A stretch of 64,000 nucleotides of DNA from Chitinophagaceae bacterium (GTDB lineage: Bacteria > Bacteroidota > Bacteroidia > Chitinophagales > Chitinophagaceae), in contig JAMLGT010000006.1 of the NCBI GenBank assembly GCA_023957755.1, forward strand, positions 124,001-188,000, read 5' to 3'. The position numbers were made by a program, and so were the translations under genes. Of the stretch, positions 41,725 to 50,863 are shown piece by piece (position 1 is the stretch's first letter; each line of letters opens with the position of its first letter). The notes beneath the pieces were generated by a model. That model had not been told where the DNA came from and did no database searches. It saw nothing but the letters and a program-made list of their open reading frames with translations.

Positions 41725-42132
41725 CTACTTTGAAATGGCTCCGTCGATACTGAATTTTCCGGGGCCTACCATCAATAACAAAAATGCAATACACGCAAAT
41801 ACCAAAGGCATTTCGCCTTCTGAAAACACAGCACCATGCGCCATTGTAAACGCAACCATCATACCAATTAATACAGGAATAGCTGCCAGCCTTGTGAACA
41901 TTCCCAATATCAGCAGGAATCCGCAAAAGAATTCAGCAAATGTGATCAGCGACAAAGATACCGTACTGCCAAGATTCATAAAGTTCATGAACTTTTCTTT
42001 CATCGTAGGGAAATTAGTCAGTTTTCTGTAACCATGATTGGCCATTAAGGCCAGGCCGAATGCCACTCGCAAAACCAACATGCCAATATTGAAAGCAAGG
42101 TGTGAGTATTTAACGCTAAAAAGCTTTTTCAT
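41725..42132 (-). CDS. DoxX family membrane protein
   Basis: 135 residues from ATG 42132 (MKKLFSVKYSH); the longer frame adds unlikely sequence. Four hydrophobic helices are seen: GMLVLRVAFGLALMANHGYRK, VSLSLITFAEFFCGFLLILGMF, IPVLIGMMVAFTMAH and MPLVFACIAFLLLMVGPG. This matches the DoxX/DoxD-like quinone-linked family. The precise redox function is unknown. First gene of a two-gene unit with the thioesterase. Confidence 0.87.
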   Translation of the reverse strand: MKKLFSVKYSHLAFNIGMLVLRVAFGLALMANHGYRKLTNFPTMKEKFMNFMNLGSTVSLSLITFAEFFCGFLLILGMFTRLAAIPVLIGMMVAFTMAHGAVFSEGEMPLVFACIAFLLLMVGPGKFSIDGAISK

Positions 42133-42206
42133 AAAAAAAAGGAAGGTTTGAATTAACAAAGATTTGCGCAAAATAATAGCTTTTTTCTTCAGGCATTGAA
42201 GTAATA

Positions 42207-42235
42207 TTGAAAAATTATGTGAATTGGTATTTTTG
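42207..42235 (+). promoter_or_regulatory. Promoter of the TPR-barrel operon
   Basis: TTG (42207-42209), 18-bp spacer, then TATTTTTG (42228-42235): a good match to the Bacteroidota -33/-7 arrangement. The predicted start is about 50 nt upstream of the ATG at 42295. Confidence 0.6.
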
Positions 42236-42294
42236 CGCTGAAAAAACCATATTCTTTCACTCACTCCGATACCCGCATTTCTAAAAATATCTGA

Positions 42295-45200
42295 ATGAAT
42301 CGTTTCATTTTTTCTGTATTCCTGCTCCTTACAACCCTCAACCTAAATGCTCAGGCTAACTACAGCACTACTGATCCCGAAAAAGATTATAAGAAAGCCA
42401 AGGAGTACTTTATGAAAGGAGACTATGCACTTTCTTATTCATTGCTTCAGTCGCTCCTCGACAAATATCCCGACAATACCGAAAGTAGTCACGCCTACAT
42501 CAACCAGGATATAAAATATTTTTATATCGTTACCAGATTAAAATTGGGGCAGTCGTGGGCCGAAGGAGAAGCAAGGTCTTACATTGAATCAGCAGTAAAT
42601 GAGCCGCGGCAGCAAATGATGAGTTTTCATCTGGCTCATTACTATTTCACTCAGGAAGATTTTGCACGTGCCGCTGTGTATTACGAAAGAGCAGGATATG
42701 AAAACCTCAGCAACGACGAAATTGCGGATGCGAAATTTGAATTGGCCTACTCCTATTTTAAAATGAATCAGGACGCAAAAGCGAAACCTCTCTTCAACGA
42801 AATCCACCAACTGTCATCCAATAAATACTATAAGGACGCCAACTACTATTACGGATATATTTGCTTCAAGCAAAAGGATTACAATCAGGCGCTCGCCTCT
42901 TTTCGTCTGGTAGAAAACACTCCTGAATACGGGCAGAAAATCCCATACTACATTGCCCAGATTTATTATTTCCAGGGGCACAAAGAACAAGCCCTTTCCT
43001 ACGGAGAAAATGCGCTCCGGTCAGGGAATATCGAAAGCAGAAAAGAAATGAATCTGCTTCTGGGGCAGATTTATTACGAAAGAAAAGAATTTGCCAAAGC
43101 GCTCCCACTGCTGCAGGACTATGTGAACAATACAGACAAAGTGAGCAAGGAGGTAATGTACGAACTGGCATATTGTTATTATGATGCCAACCGGGTGGAT
43201 AAGGCTATTGAATCATTCAAGCAACTCAGCAATGAGCAGGATTCTCTGGGGCAAAATTCCATGTACCTGTTAGGTGACCTTTATTTGCGTACTAATCAAA
43301 AATCTAATGCCCGTAACGCATTTCAGTATAGTGCTGATAATAACAGCAACCGGTTTCAACAGGAGGTGAGCCGTTTCAATTATGCAAAGCTGTCGTACGA
43401 ACTGGGGTATAACGATATTGCCCTCAGTGCAATCAACCAATTCCTGAATCTCTATCCGCAATCGGCATATTCCAATGAAGCCAAGGAAATCCTGATCAAC
43501 CTGTTGGCAAACAGCAATAATTTCGCTGAAGCATTACGGTTATACGAATCATTCGACAAGCCCACACCTACTATGCAGCGAATTCATACCAGAATTCTCT
43601 TTGGCCGTGCTATAGAATACATTAACAAAGGCCAATATGCTGAAGCTAATAATCTGCTCGACAAAGTAATCAAAGACCCGCTTCCGGGCAAAGCGCTTCC
43701 ATTTGCTTACTTCTGGAAGGGCGAAATAGCATATCGCCAAAATAGGTTTGAAGATGCAATCCTCAATCTGAACAGATATCTTCAATACCAGGCAGTTGAA
43801 GGCGAAGCTACTCCGCACAACGCCAGATATTCGTTGGGTTACAGCTACCTGCAAACTGATAATTTTCCAAAAGCATACGAGAATTTCAACAAGGTGTCCC
43901 CCCGCATAACCGCTACATCCTCCTCAATGCAGCAGGATGCCTATGTGAGGTCGGCTGATGCATTATACATGCAGAAGAACTATGCTACTGCAAAAACAAT
44001 GTATCAAAATGTAATCAACCTTGGACTGCCTCAAAGCGACTACAGTCTTTACCAGCTTGCGCTGATAGCAGGCATCAATAACCAGCCGGAAAAAATCAGG
44101 ACATTCAATAAACTTGTAGAACAATATCCCAACAGCGAATTGGTTCCTGAATCGTACCTGCAAATTGCAAGTGCATATATGGCACAGGAGAAGTTCAGGG
44201 ATGCAGTACCTTATCTTGAAAAAATTCTGGCAAACCCTAATGCGACAGCATTTTACCCCACCACATACCTTAAACTCGGCCTGGCATACTATAATGTAAG
44301 TAATAATAACAAAGCATTGGAAAATTATCAGGCACTTGTAAATAAGTTCCCACAGTCGGATGAAGCTGATGAGGCACTTGCAAATATGAAGTCTATTTAT
44401 GTGGAACTTGGCAGGCCAAATGACTACCTGGAGTTTGCCAGAAAAACCGGAAAAAACCTCAGCGTATCGGAAGCCGACTCACTCACTTATGCTGCCGCTC
44501 AACATAAGTTGAATGAAAATGATTGTAACGCCGCCATCCTGGCCCTGAATGATTACCTTTCAAAATATCCTGATGGCACCTACTCACTCCAGGCCACATT
44601 TTATAGGAGCGAATGTTATTACCGCAATAGTGACTGGCAAAATGCCATTAGAGGCTATGCGGATGTGGTAGCAAAGGGTGCCAGCCGCTTTGCAGAGCAA
44701 TCAGCACTCGCAGCCGCGCGTATATATTATTTTGACGCAGCAAACTATGACAGTTCCAAGGTTTACTTCAGCAGATTACTCAGTCTGGCTACTTCTCAGG
44801 AAAATCAACTGGAAGCACTTCGCGGGCTTACACGTAGTTATTACCAGACAAAAGATTTTTCTCAGGCAAATACAGCCGCTCAGGAATTACTTACCCGCAA
44901 AGGAATTAGTACAGATGATAAATCAATCGCCAACCTCGTTCTAGGGAAATCATTACAATCCAAAGGTCAGTATGCTGATGCTATAAAAGCGTACAAACAG
45001 GCAGCCAATACAAACAAAGGTGCATGGGGAGCAGAAGCCCGTTATGAAATTGCCAACTGTCAATTCCAACAAAACAATCTGACAGAGGCAGAGAAAGCGG
45101 GTATGGATGCCATCAAAGCTTCCGGCTCTGATTACTGGGTAGCCAGGTCATATATCCTTCTGGGAGATATCTACCTGAAGCAGAAAGATTACTTCAACGC

Positions 45201-45330
45201 CAAAGCTACCTTCAAGAGCGTGGCTGACAACGCAAGTATCGAAGAGCTTAAACAGGAAGCCGCACAGAAACTTCAGAAAGCTATTGACGAAGAAAAAATA
45301 AATTCAAAAGTTGAATCATCAAATCCTTAA
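42295..45330 (+). CDS. Large secreted tetratricopeptide-repeat protein
   Basis: 1011 residues. A signal peptide (MNRFIFSVFLLLTTLNLNAQ) precedes a chain made almost entirely of TPR/Sel1-like helix pairs. Examples are KKAKEYFMKGDYALSYSLLQSLLDKYP at the start, SALNQFLNLYPQS-type linkers and ADAIKAYKQAANTNKGAWGAEARYEIA near the end. The C-terminus is Lys/Glu-rich. It should form a periplasmic scaffold, perhaps attached to the outer membrane through the beta-barrel protein encoded 12 bp downstream. No enzymatic motif is seen. The partner and client are unknown. Confidence 0.85.
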   Translation: MNRFIFSVFLLLTTLNLNAQANYSTTDPEKDYKKAKEYFMKGDYALSYSLLQSLLDKYPDNTESSHAYINQDIKYFYIVTRLKLGQSWAEGEARSYIESAVNEPRQQMMSFHLAHYYFTQEDFARAAVYYERAGYENLSNDEIADAKFELAYSYFKMNQDAKAKPLFNEIHQLSSNKYYKDANYYYGYICFKQKDYNQALASFRLVENTPEYGQKIPYYIAQIYYFQGHKEQALSYGENALRSGNIESRKEMNLLLGQIYYERKEFAKALPLLQDYVNNTDKVSKEVMYELAYCYYDANRVDKAIESFKQLSNEQDSLGQNSMYLLGDLYLRTNQKSNARNAFQYSADNNSNRFQQEVSRFNYAKLSYELGYNDIALSAINQFLNLYPQSAYSNEAKEILINLLANSNNFAEALRLYESFDKPTPTMQRIHTRILFGRAIEYINKGQYAEANNLLDKVIKDPLPGKALPFAYFWKGEIAYRQNRFEDAILNLNRYLQYQAVEGEATPHNARYSLGYSYLQTDNFPKAYENFNKVSPRITATSSSMQQDAYVRSADALYMQKNYATAKTMYQNVINLGLPQSDYSLYQLALIAGINNQPEKIRTFNKLVEQYPNSELVPESYLQIASAYMAQEKFRDAVPYLEKILANPNATAFYPTTYLKLGLAYYNVSNNNKALENYQALVNKFPQSDEADEALANMKSIYVELGRPNDYLEFARKTGKNLSVSEADSLTYAAAQHKLNENDCNAAILALNDYLSKYPDGTYSLQATFYRSECYYRNSDWQNAIRGYADVVAKGASRFAEQSALAAARIYYFDAANYDSSKVYFSRLLSLATSQENQLEALRGLTRSYYQTKDFSQANTAAQELLTRKGISTDDKSIANLVLGKSLQSKGQYADAIKAYKQAANTNKGAWGAEARYEIANCQFQQNNLTEAEKAGMDAIKASGSDYWVARSYILLGDIYLKQKDYFNAKATFKSVADNASIEELKQEAAQKLQKAIDEEKINSKVESSNP

Positions 45331-45342
45331 GAAAACTAAATT

Positions 45343-46980
45343 ATGTCATTGAGTTGTATGTCATTTAGAAAAACTTTTCCCATCACCATGCTCTCGCTAT
45401 GCGCCTGGGTGGGCACTTATGCACAGGATACATTGAGCAGGCAGACAGTAGAAATCATCTCTGCCTACAAGCCGCACCTCAGAAATGCAGTTAAAATCAA
45501 TTTCGCTGCATCCCCTCTGGCAGCCGATACCGCAGCACCCAGACTGGCATACAACATCCCTGCGCAAAACCTTTTCTTTACACACAGCCCGGTAGTATTG
45601 CAACCACAAACCCTGAGCATGGATACCTCACTCTTACTGGGTACCAGAAACTATGTAAAGGCCGGGTTTGGAAATTTTACCACTCCGTATTTCGAAGGGG
45701 CCCTTGGGTTTGGCAATGGAAAAGATGGCTTACTTAATATTTACGGAGACTATATCTCTTCGAGAGGTAAAATCAAAAATCAGGATTTCAGTAAGATTAA
45801 CCTGAAAGCAAGTGGTATCCACGGACTAGGCCACAATGAAGTATATGGCTCATTTGGTATATCCACCAATGAGCAGTATCTCTACGGCTACGATCACGAC
45901 CTTTACGATTTTGACAAGAAAGATATCCGCAGAAGCTTCAGAAACCTATCGCTTACAGCGGGATTCAGAAACAAGGAAATAAACGACATCGGAATCAATT
46001 ACGATCCGCATATTGAACTCAATGCCTTTACCCGCGAAAACAAAGTGGACGAAAGTTCGCTGTTTGTCAACCTACCGGCCGAAAAGGCCTTTGGTGAAAA
46101 TATGAAAGTAAAATTGAACGTGCAGGCCCATATCAACGGGTACAAGGTAAACAGCACTTCCTTAAAGGTAAATAATTCGCTCTTTCAGATATCACCTTCG
46201 TTTGAATACAGGAACGATGTGTTTACGCTGAATGCCGGTATTACTCCTTCATGGAACAACGCTGTCTCAACCCTGCTACCCAATATATACGGTGAGGTGC
46301 AACTGGAAGAAAATGCCATTGTAATTCAGGGAGGATGGGTAGGCCGCTATATCGCTAACAGCTACAGAACGCTTACCGGTGACAACCCTTTCATAATCGA
46401 TCCCGTATTTCTGCTCAACACAAAAGAAATGCAGTATTACGGTGGTGTAAAGGCAACTGTGGGAAGCCACTTTAACTTCAATGCCAAAGCTGCCTTTATA
46501 AGATATACTGACATGCCATTGTATATCAATGACGGCACCGATCCAAAAGATTTTCTACTTGTTTATGAATCACACTTCAATGATCTTCAGATTCATGGAG
46601 ATATGAACTTCATCAAACAGGATAAATTTTCTGTAACTGCCGGGGTTGACCTGAACTATTATTCCGGGCTAAAAGACAATACCCAGGCGTGGGGGCTTTA
46701 CCCAATGAAGGTTACAGGATCTATCCGGTGGAATGCGATGGATCAGCTCCTCATAAAGGGAGATCTGGTATCATTCTCCGGTGCCAAAGCGCTTAATGGT
46801 GGTCTTGAGAAGACACTCAATGGGGGCACAGACCTTAGTATAGGAGCCGAATTCAAAATCAACAAAATGTTCAGTGCATGGTTTGATCTTAATAATATCC
46901 TGAATAGCAAATATGAATGGTGGTATCGTTATCCGGCCTATGGCCTTCAGGCGATTGGAGGGGTGATTATCAGATTTTAA
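45343..46980 (+). CDS. Outer-membrane beta-barrel protein paired with TPR protein
   Basis: 545 residues. Signal peptide (cleaved near GTYAQ, residue 28; an internal ATG at 45358 is an alternative start). A short N-terminal region (QTVEIISAYKPHLRNAVKINF) is followed by a barrel of repeating strands (YVKAGFGNFTTPYFEGALGFG, LNIYGDYISSRG, FSAWFDLNNILNSKYEWWYRYP). The ending resembles TonB-receptor barrels (QAIGGVIIRF), but no plug domain is present. It probably works with the upstream TPR protein. Ligand unknown. Confidence 0.78.
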   Translation: MSLSCMSFRKTFPITMLSLCAWVGTYAQDTLSRQTVEIISAYKPHLRNAVKINFAASPLAADTAAPRLAYNIPAQNLFFTHSPVVLQPQTLSMDTSLLLGTRNYVKAGFGNFTTPYFEGALGFGNGKDGLLNIYGDYISSRGKIKNQDFSKINLKASGIHGLGHNEVYGSFGISTNEQYLYGYDHDLYDFDKKDIRRSFRNLSLTAGFRNKEINDIGINYDPHIELNAFTRENKVDESSLFVNLPAEKAFGENMKVKLNVQAHINGYKVNSTSLKVNNSLFQISPSFEYRNDVFTLNAGITPSWNNAVSTLLPNIYGEVQLEENAIVIQGGWVGRYIANSYRTLTGDNPFIIDPVFLLNTKEMQYYGGVKATVGSHFNFNAKAAFIRYTDMPLYINDGTDPKDFLLVYESHFNDLQIHGDMNFIKQDKFSVTAGVDLNYYSGLKDNTQAWGLYPMKVTGSIRWNAMDQLLIKGDLVSFSGAKALNGGLEKTLNGGTDLSIGAEFKINKMFSAWFDLNNILNSKYEWWYRYPAYGLQAIGGVIIRF

Positions 46981-47016
46981 TATTCCTGTAAGAGGTTTTG
47001 CATAGTTTTGTTTCAA

Positions 47017-47637
47017 ATGGAAGAATTTATTGCATCATTTTTGGTTCAGAAAGGTATATGCAGAATGCCCTTTGGCGACCTTTCATTGCACATGCAGGGT
47101 GCAGTTCCTGACAGATCAGGAAAGGTGATGGCAGGACCTGAATTCACCTACAGATTCCAGAGACAAAAAAACCAGGTCTCCCGGGAATTTGCTGACTACC
47201 TCTCTCACCATCTCAGTTGCAACGAAGCAGAGGCTGTGCAAAGGTTAGAAGCCTGGTCAGAAAACACCCTTCAGCGACTACAGCATGCTGAGACAATTCA
47301 CTTTCCTCTGATCGGAACACTCACTATGGAGCAAAGCGGGAAGATTCAATTGAATAGAGAAAATACTTTTTCGCTTTTTCCAAAGGTAAATGCTGAAGTA
47401 GCCGTCCATAAAGATACTGCCCACACACTCCTGGTGGGAGACACAGAATCAGATTCAAGAGAAATGCATCATCTCCTGCACGAAAATGTGGAAGAGGAGC
47501 AAAGTAACCGTTGGTGGATCGCAGCAATCATATTACTTCTTACCGCTGCTGCAATCTATGGTTTCTTTTACTTTACCGGAAATCACGCTTCTTACCTGAA
47601 TCCCCAAAATACACCGGCGACCTATATTTCAAAATGA
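47017..47637 (+). CDS. CCDC81-like HU-domain protein with a single membrane span
   Basis: 206 residues from ATG 47017. The N-terminal ~120 residues (EFIASFLVQKGICRMPFGDLSL and the turn HFPLIGTLTMEQSGKIQL) resemble the tandem CCDC81/HU-type domains found before SPOR domains in Bacteroidota. One membrane helix (about 168-188, RWWIAAIILLLTAAAIYGFFYF) follows, then a short outside tail lacking a SPOR domain. It may link cytoplasmic filament-like domains to the envelope (inference). It overlaps the methyltransferase gene by four bases (ATGA). Confidence 0.65.
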   Translation: MEEFIASFLVQKGICRMPFGDLSLHMQGAVPDRSGKVMAGPEFTYRFQRQKNQVSREFADYLSHHLSCNEAEAVQRLEAWSENTLQRLQHAETIHFPLIGTLTMEQSGKIQLNRENTFSLFPKVNAEVAVHKDTAHTLLVGDTESDSREMHHLLHENVEEEQSNRWWIAAIILLLTAAAIYGFFYFTGNHASYLNPQNTPATYISK

Positions 47638-48524
47638 TTCACTATCACCACTGTCCGCTTTGCAATAGCGAAACGTTCGAACCGCAATTGGAAATTAAAG
47701 ACTTCTCAATCAGTGGGGAGTCATTCGCTGTGTGTGCCTGCCTGCATTGCGGGCTCTGGTTCACCCAGGATGCACCTTCTGAAGCGGAAAGCAGCAGATA
47801 TTATCAGGCAGAACAATACATCTCACACTCAGACACCGACAAAGGACTGGTCAACCGGCTTTACCATCTCGTTAGAAGACGAACACTTAAATCGAAACAA
47901 AAACTTATTGAGGCATCCTCAGGAATAAAAGGGGGATCACTATTGGATATCGGAAGCGGCACGGGAAGTTTTCTGCATACGATGCAATCTGCCGGATGGA
48001 CTGTGACCGGAATAGAACCTGATGATATCGCCAGAAAAAATGCACTTTCTCTCCATCAGATAGAGACCTTTCCTCCGGATCGGATCGCTTCGCTTGCCGG
48101 CAATTCATTCGATATCATTACAATGTGGCATGTACTGGAGCATGTGCACGGTTTAGAAAGCCAATTGAATGAACTGCGTCGTTTACTAAAAGATGGTGGA
48201 AAGATTTTCATCGCGGTTCCCAATCATACTTCGTATGATGCGACACATTACGCCGCCTTCTGGGCTGCGTGGGATGTACCAAGACACCTGTATCATTTTT
48301 CTCCTGCAGCAATGGAATTTCTGTCAGAAAAATATCATTTTAAAATTAATGCCAGGAGGCCGATGTGGTTCGATAGTTTTTATGTAAGTCTCCTTAGTGA
48401 AAAATACAAAACCGGGAAATCACGGTTTATCAGTGCAATGTGGATTGGCCTCAGATCAAATCTGAAAGCTTTGACAAAGGTCCGAAAGTGCAGTTCCATC
48501 ATTTACATCCTGGAAAAGAAATAA
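47634..48524 (+). CDS. Class I SAM-dependent methyltransferase
   Basis: 296 residues from ATG 47634, overlapping the previous stop in an ATGA junction. An N-terminal zinc-ribbon-like portion (HCPLCNSETFEP and CACLHCGLWF) precedes the SAM-binding fold: LLDIGSGTGSFLHTMQ, GWTVTGIEPDD, FDIITMWHVLEHVHG and GGKIFIAVPN. This arrangement is common in methyltransferases of surface-sugar or lipid modification. The substrate is unknown. Convergent with the epimerase gene (6 bp gap). Confidence 0.88.
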   Translation: MIHYHHCPLCNSETFEPQLEIKDFSISGESFAVCACLHCGLWFTQDAPSEAESSRYYQAEQYISHSDTDKGLVNRLYHLVRRRTLKSKQKLIEASSGIKGGSLLDIGSGTGSFLHTMQSAGWTVTGIEPDDIARKNALSLHQIETFPPDRIASLAGNSFDIITMWHVLEHVHGLESQLNELRRLLKDGGKIFIAVPNHTSYDATHYAAFWAAWDVPRHLYHFSPAAMEFLSEKYHFKINARRPMWFDSFYVSLLSEKYKTGKSRFISAMWIGLRSNLKALTKVRKCSSIIYILEKK

Positions 48525-48530
48525 TGGCTA

Positions 48531-49577
48531 TCAGATCACCTGAAATCCTAAAGCATAAGGGTCATCTTCCTTATCTATAGAAATAGTGTTGTACCCATAA
48601 ATCTTTGCCCAACCCCTGATGCCGGGGCGTATGGCAGGCTTGCCACTTATGGTCAGTTCCTCTTCAATCGTGCCTTCAAACCTGGAACCGATGATGCTTT
48701 CGTGGATAAAAGATACTCCCTTCTTTAGTTTCCCTTTGGTGTACCACTGCGCCATACGTGCTGAAGTGCCCGTCCCGCAAGGAGACCGGTCAATTGCCTT
48801 ATCACCATAAAACACTGCATTACGGGCTGTAGAAGTCGGGTCCAGAACTTTACCCGTCCACAGTACGTGTGCGCATCCGCGTATGGTGTCATTTTCAGGG
48901 TGCACAAAAGTATGCTGCTCATTGATCATCTTTCGCAACTCACGGCTCATACTTATTAACTGATCTGCTGAGTAGTGCTCTAGCCCTTTAAAATTTTGTT
49001 GCACATCCACAATTGCATAAAAATTACCACCATAGGAAACATCTACACTAATACGTCCCAGCGGTGGAAAATCAAACTCCAGTCCTTCGGCAGCAAGAAA
49101 AGAAGGCACATTTACCAGTTTGACTGACCTCACCTTTTCTCCTTCCATTTGATACGACACCTCAACCAATCCTGCAGGCGCTTCCATCCTCACTTTTCCC
49201 GGAACCTTTGGGGTTATCAGCCCTTCTTCAATAGCAATGGTAATAGTACCTATAGTGCCATGTCCGCACATTGGCAGGCATCCGCTGGTTTCAATAAATA
49301 GTACTGCCACATCATTTTCAGGATTGTGCGGCGGATAGAGAATGCTTCCACTCATCATGTCATGCCCGCGAGGTTCGAACATCAATCCTTTGCGAATCCA
49401 GTCGTACTCTCTGAGGAAATGCTGACGCTTTTCGCTCATATCCTTACCCTCTAATGGTGGGCCTCCGGCCGCCACCACCCTCACAGGATTTCCACAGGTA
49501 TGTGCATCGATACAATGAAATATATTTCCTTTCAGAATCCCTTTATGGTGCTTCTGACTTAGAGGTGAGGTGGGCAT
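48531..49577 (-). CDS. 4-hydroxyproline epimerase / proline racemase family enzyme
   Basis: 348 residues, cofactor-independent epimerase fold. Both catalytic cysteines are present: MCGHGTIG (about residue 101) and SPCGTGTSARMA (about 265). The Cys/Cys pair indicates racemase or epimerase activity rather than the Cys/Thr dehydratase subgroup. The start IDAHTCGNPVRVV and the ending WAKIYGYNTISID are typical of 4-hydroxyproline 2-epimerases acting on collagen-derived hydroxyproline. No partner oxidase or aldolase genes are adjacent. Choice between hydroxyproline and proline is inferred. Confidence 0.9.
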   Translation of the reverse strand: MPTSPLSQKHHKGILKGNIFHCIDAHTCGNPVRVVAAGGPPLEGKDMSEKRQHFLREYDWIRKGLMFEPRGHDMMSGSILYPPHNPENDVAVLFIETSGCLPMCGHGTIGTITIAIEEGLITPKVPGKVRMEAPAGLVEVSYQMEGEKVRSVKLVNVPSFLAAEGLEFDFPPLGRISVDVSYGGNFYAIVDVQQNFKGLEHYSADQLISMSRELRKMINEQHTFVHPENDTIRGCAHVLWTGKVLDPTSTARNAVFYGDKAIDRSPCGTGTSARMAQWYTKGKLKKGVSFIHESIIGSRFEGTIEEELTISGKPAIRPGIRGWAKIYGYNTISIDKEDDPYALGFQVI

Positions 49578-49676
49578 AGGCTTATATTATGTAAATTGAT
49601 CGCCATGATTGAGATCACAAATTTATATTGAAATGGCCTTTTACTAATTTTCTGTTCTAAAAGTTACTGGCATTGT

Positions 49677-50858
49677 CTAGTGTGCATGTCCTCCCGATAA
49701 CCCTTTCTTAAGCAGGTACTCACTATTCAATAGATACACACCACTCACCACGACTTTATCACCTGCGTTTAATCCGGAAACTACAGCTACCTGCCGGTTG
49801 CTTTCTTCACCCAGTTTCACCTCCCGCCACTTGAAATTTCCTTCTCCTGTCTGTATCCAGACAATATTCTTATCCTTATCGCGGATGACTGCATCCACAG
49901 GCAGTACAGGAGTCTTTTCGGCTTTCCGTTCAAAAAGGACGTAGGCAGCCATTCCCGGTTTCAACACTTTGTTCTTGTTGGCTACTTCGATCCTAACCTG
50001 TGCCAGGCGACTGTCAGGCATTATCTCCGGACTTATAAATGCAATTTTTCCCGGAAGTCTTAACTCAGCTAAATCGGGAAAATCCAATTGTACCTTATCC
50101 CCCTCTCTCATTGTTGCCAACTGATTGGGATATACCTGTGCCTGTACCCACAGCGTACTGTAATCTGCAAGCCTCATTACCACATCTCCTGCCTGGACAT
50201 ACCCTCCCTCTAATATGGGGAGTTCAATAATAGTACCCGACACAGGGCTGTAATAGGTAGTCAGTCCCGGCGCCTTACCTTCCTTCTTTAAGGCCTCTAT
50301 CTGTGAAGAGGTAATGCCCATCACTTTTAATTTTTGTGCGGCGGCATCTATGATACGGTCGAAGTCCACAATGGAATTATCCAGTGTGCGCTTCTTTTCG
50401 ATTGCTGCAAGGTATTCCTGCTGTGCATTTCTCAACTCTTCACTGAAGATAGAAAAGACCGGTGCACCTCGGGGCACAAAGTCAGCCGTGTTCTTGTAGT
50501 ACAGTTTGTCGACTCTTCCCTGTATCCAGGAAGTGACTGTACTTGTCCTGCTTTCATCTTCTGTAACTACTCCGGTGAGCACATCCTTTGCTCCGACCCC
50601 CTCTTCAATAACCTGGGCCGTAACCACATTCGCAAGCCTGATCTGCTCTTCATTCAGCGACACCTCGTCGGGAGCAGATTGTGTGCGCTTTACCTTTATC
50701 AGGTCCATGTGACAGATAGGGCATAGCCCGGGCTTGTTTTCTACAATCTGTGGGTGCATACTACACGTGTAATAATATTCTGATGATACCAGCTCAGGTT
50801 CGGATGACTTACATGCCACCAGAAATAACAATGTGATGATGCTGATCCATTTTTTCAT
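49677..50858 (-). CDS. cusB: RND efflux periplasmic adaptor (CusB-like) with one heavy-metal-binding domain
   Basis: 393-residue lipoprotein (lipobox LVAC, Cys16). Residues ~29-56 form a metal-binding domain (TCSMHPQ...LCPICHMDL). Then comes the adaptor core: barrel-sandwich hybrid (GRVDKLYYKNTADFVPRG), helical hairpin (NAQQEYLAAIEKKRTLDNS) and C-terminal membrane-proximal domain (GLNAGDKVVVSGVYLL). Bridges the CusA pump to the TolC-like channel for Cu(I)/Ag(I) export. It is the last gene of the copper operon, 5 bp after a second, longer adaptor gene. The ending GGHAH may also bind metal. Confidence 0.9.
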   Translation of the reverse strand: MKKWISIITLLFLVACKSSEPELVSSEYYYTCSMHPQIVENKPGLCPICHMDLIKVKRTQSAPDEVSLNEEQIRLANVVTAQVIEEGVGAKDVLTGVVTEDESRTSTVTSWIQGRVDKLYYKNTADFVPRGAPVFSIFSEELRNAQQEYLAAIEKKRTLDNSIVDFDRIIDAAAQKLKVMGITSSQIEALKKEGKAPGLTTYYSPVSGTIIELPILEGGYVQAGDVVMRLADYSTLWVQAQVYPNQLATMREGDKVQLDFPDLAELRLPGKIAFISPEIMPDSRLAQVRIEVANKNKVLKPGMAAYVLFERKAEKTPVLPVDAVIRDKDKNIVWIQTGEGNFKWREVKLGEESNRQVAVVSGLNAGDKVVVSGVYLLNSEYLLKKGLSGGHAH

Positions 50859-50863
50859 AATCC

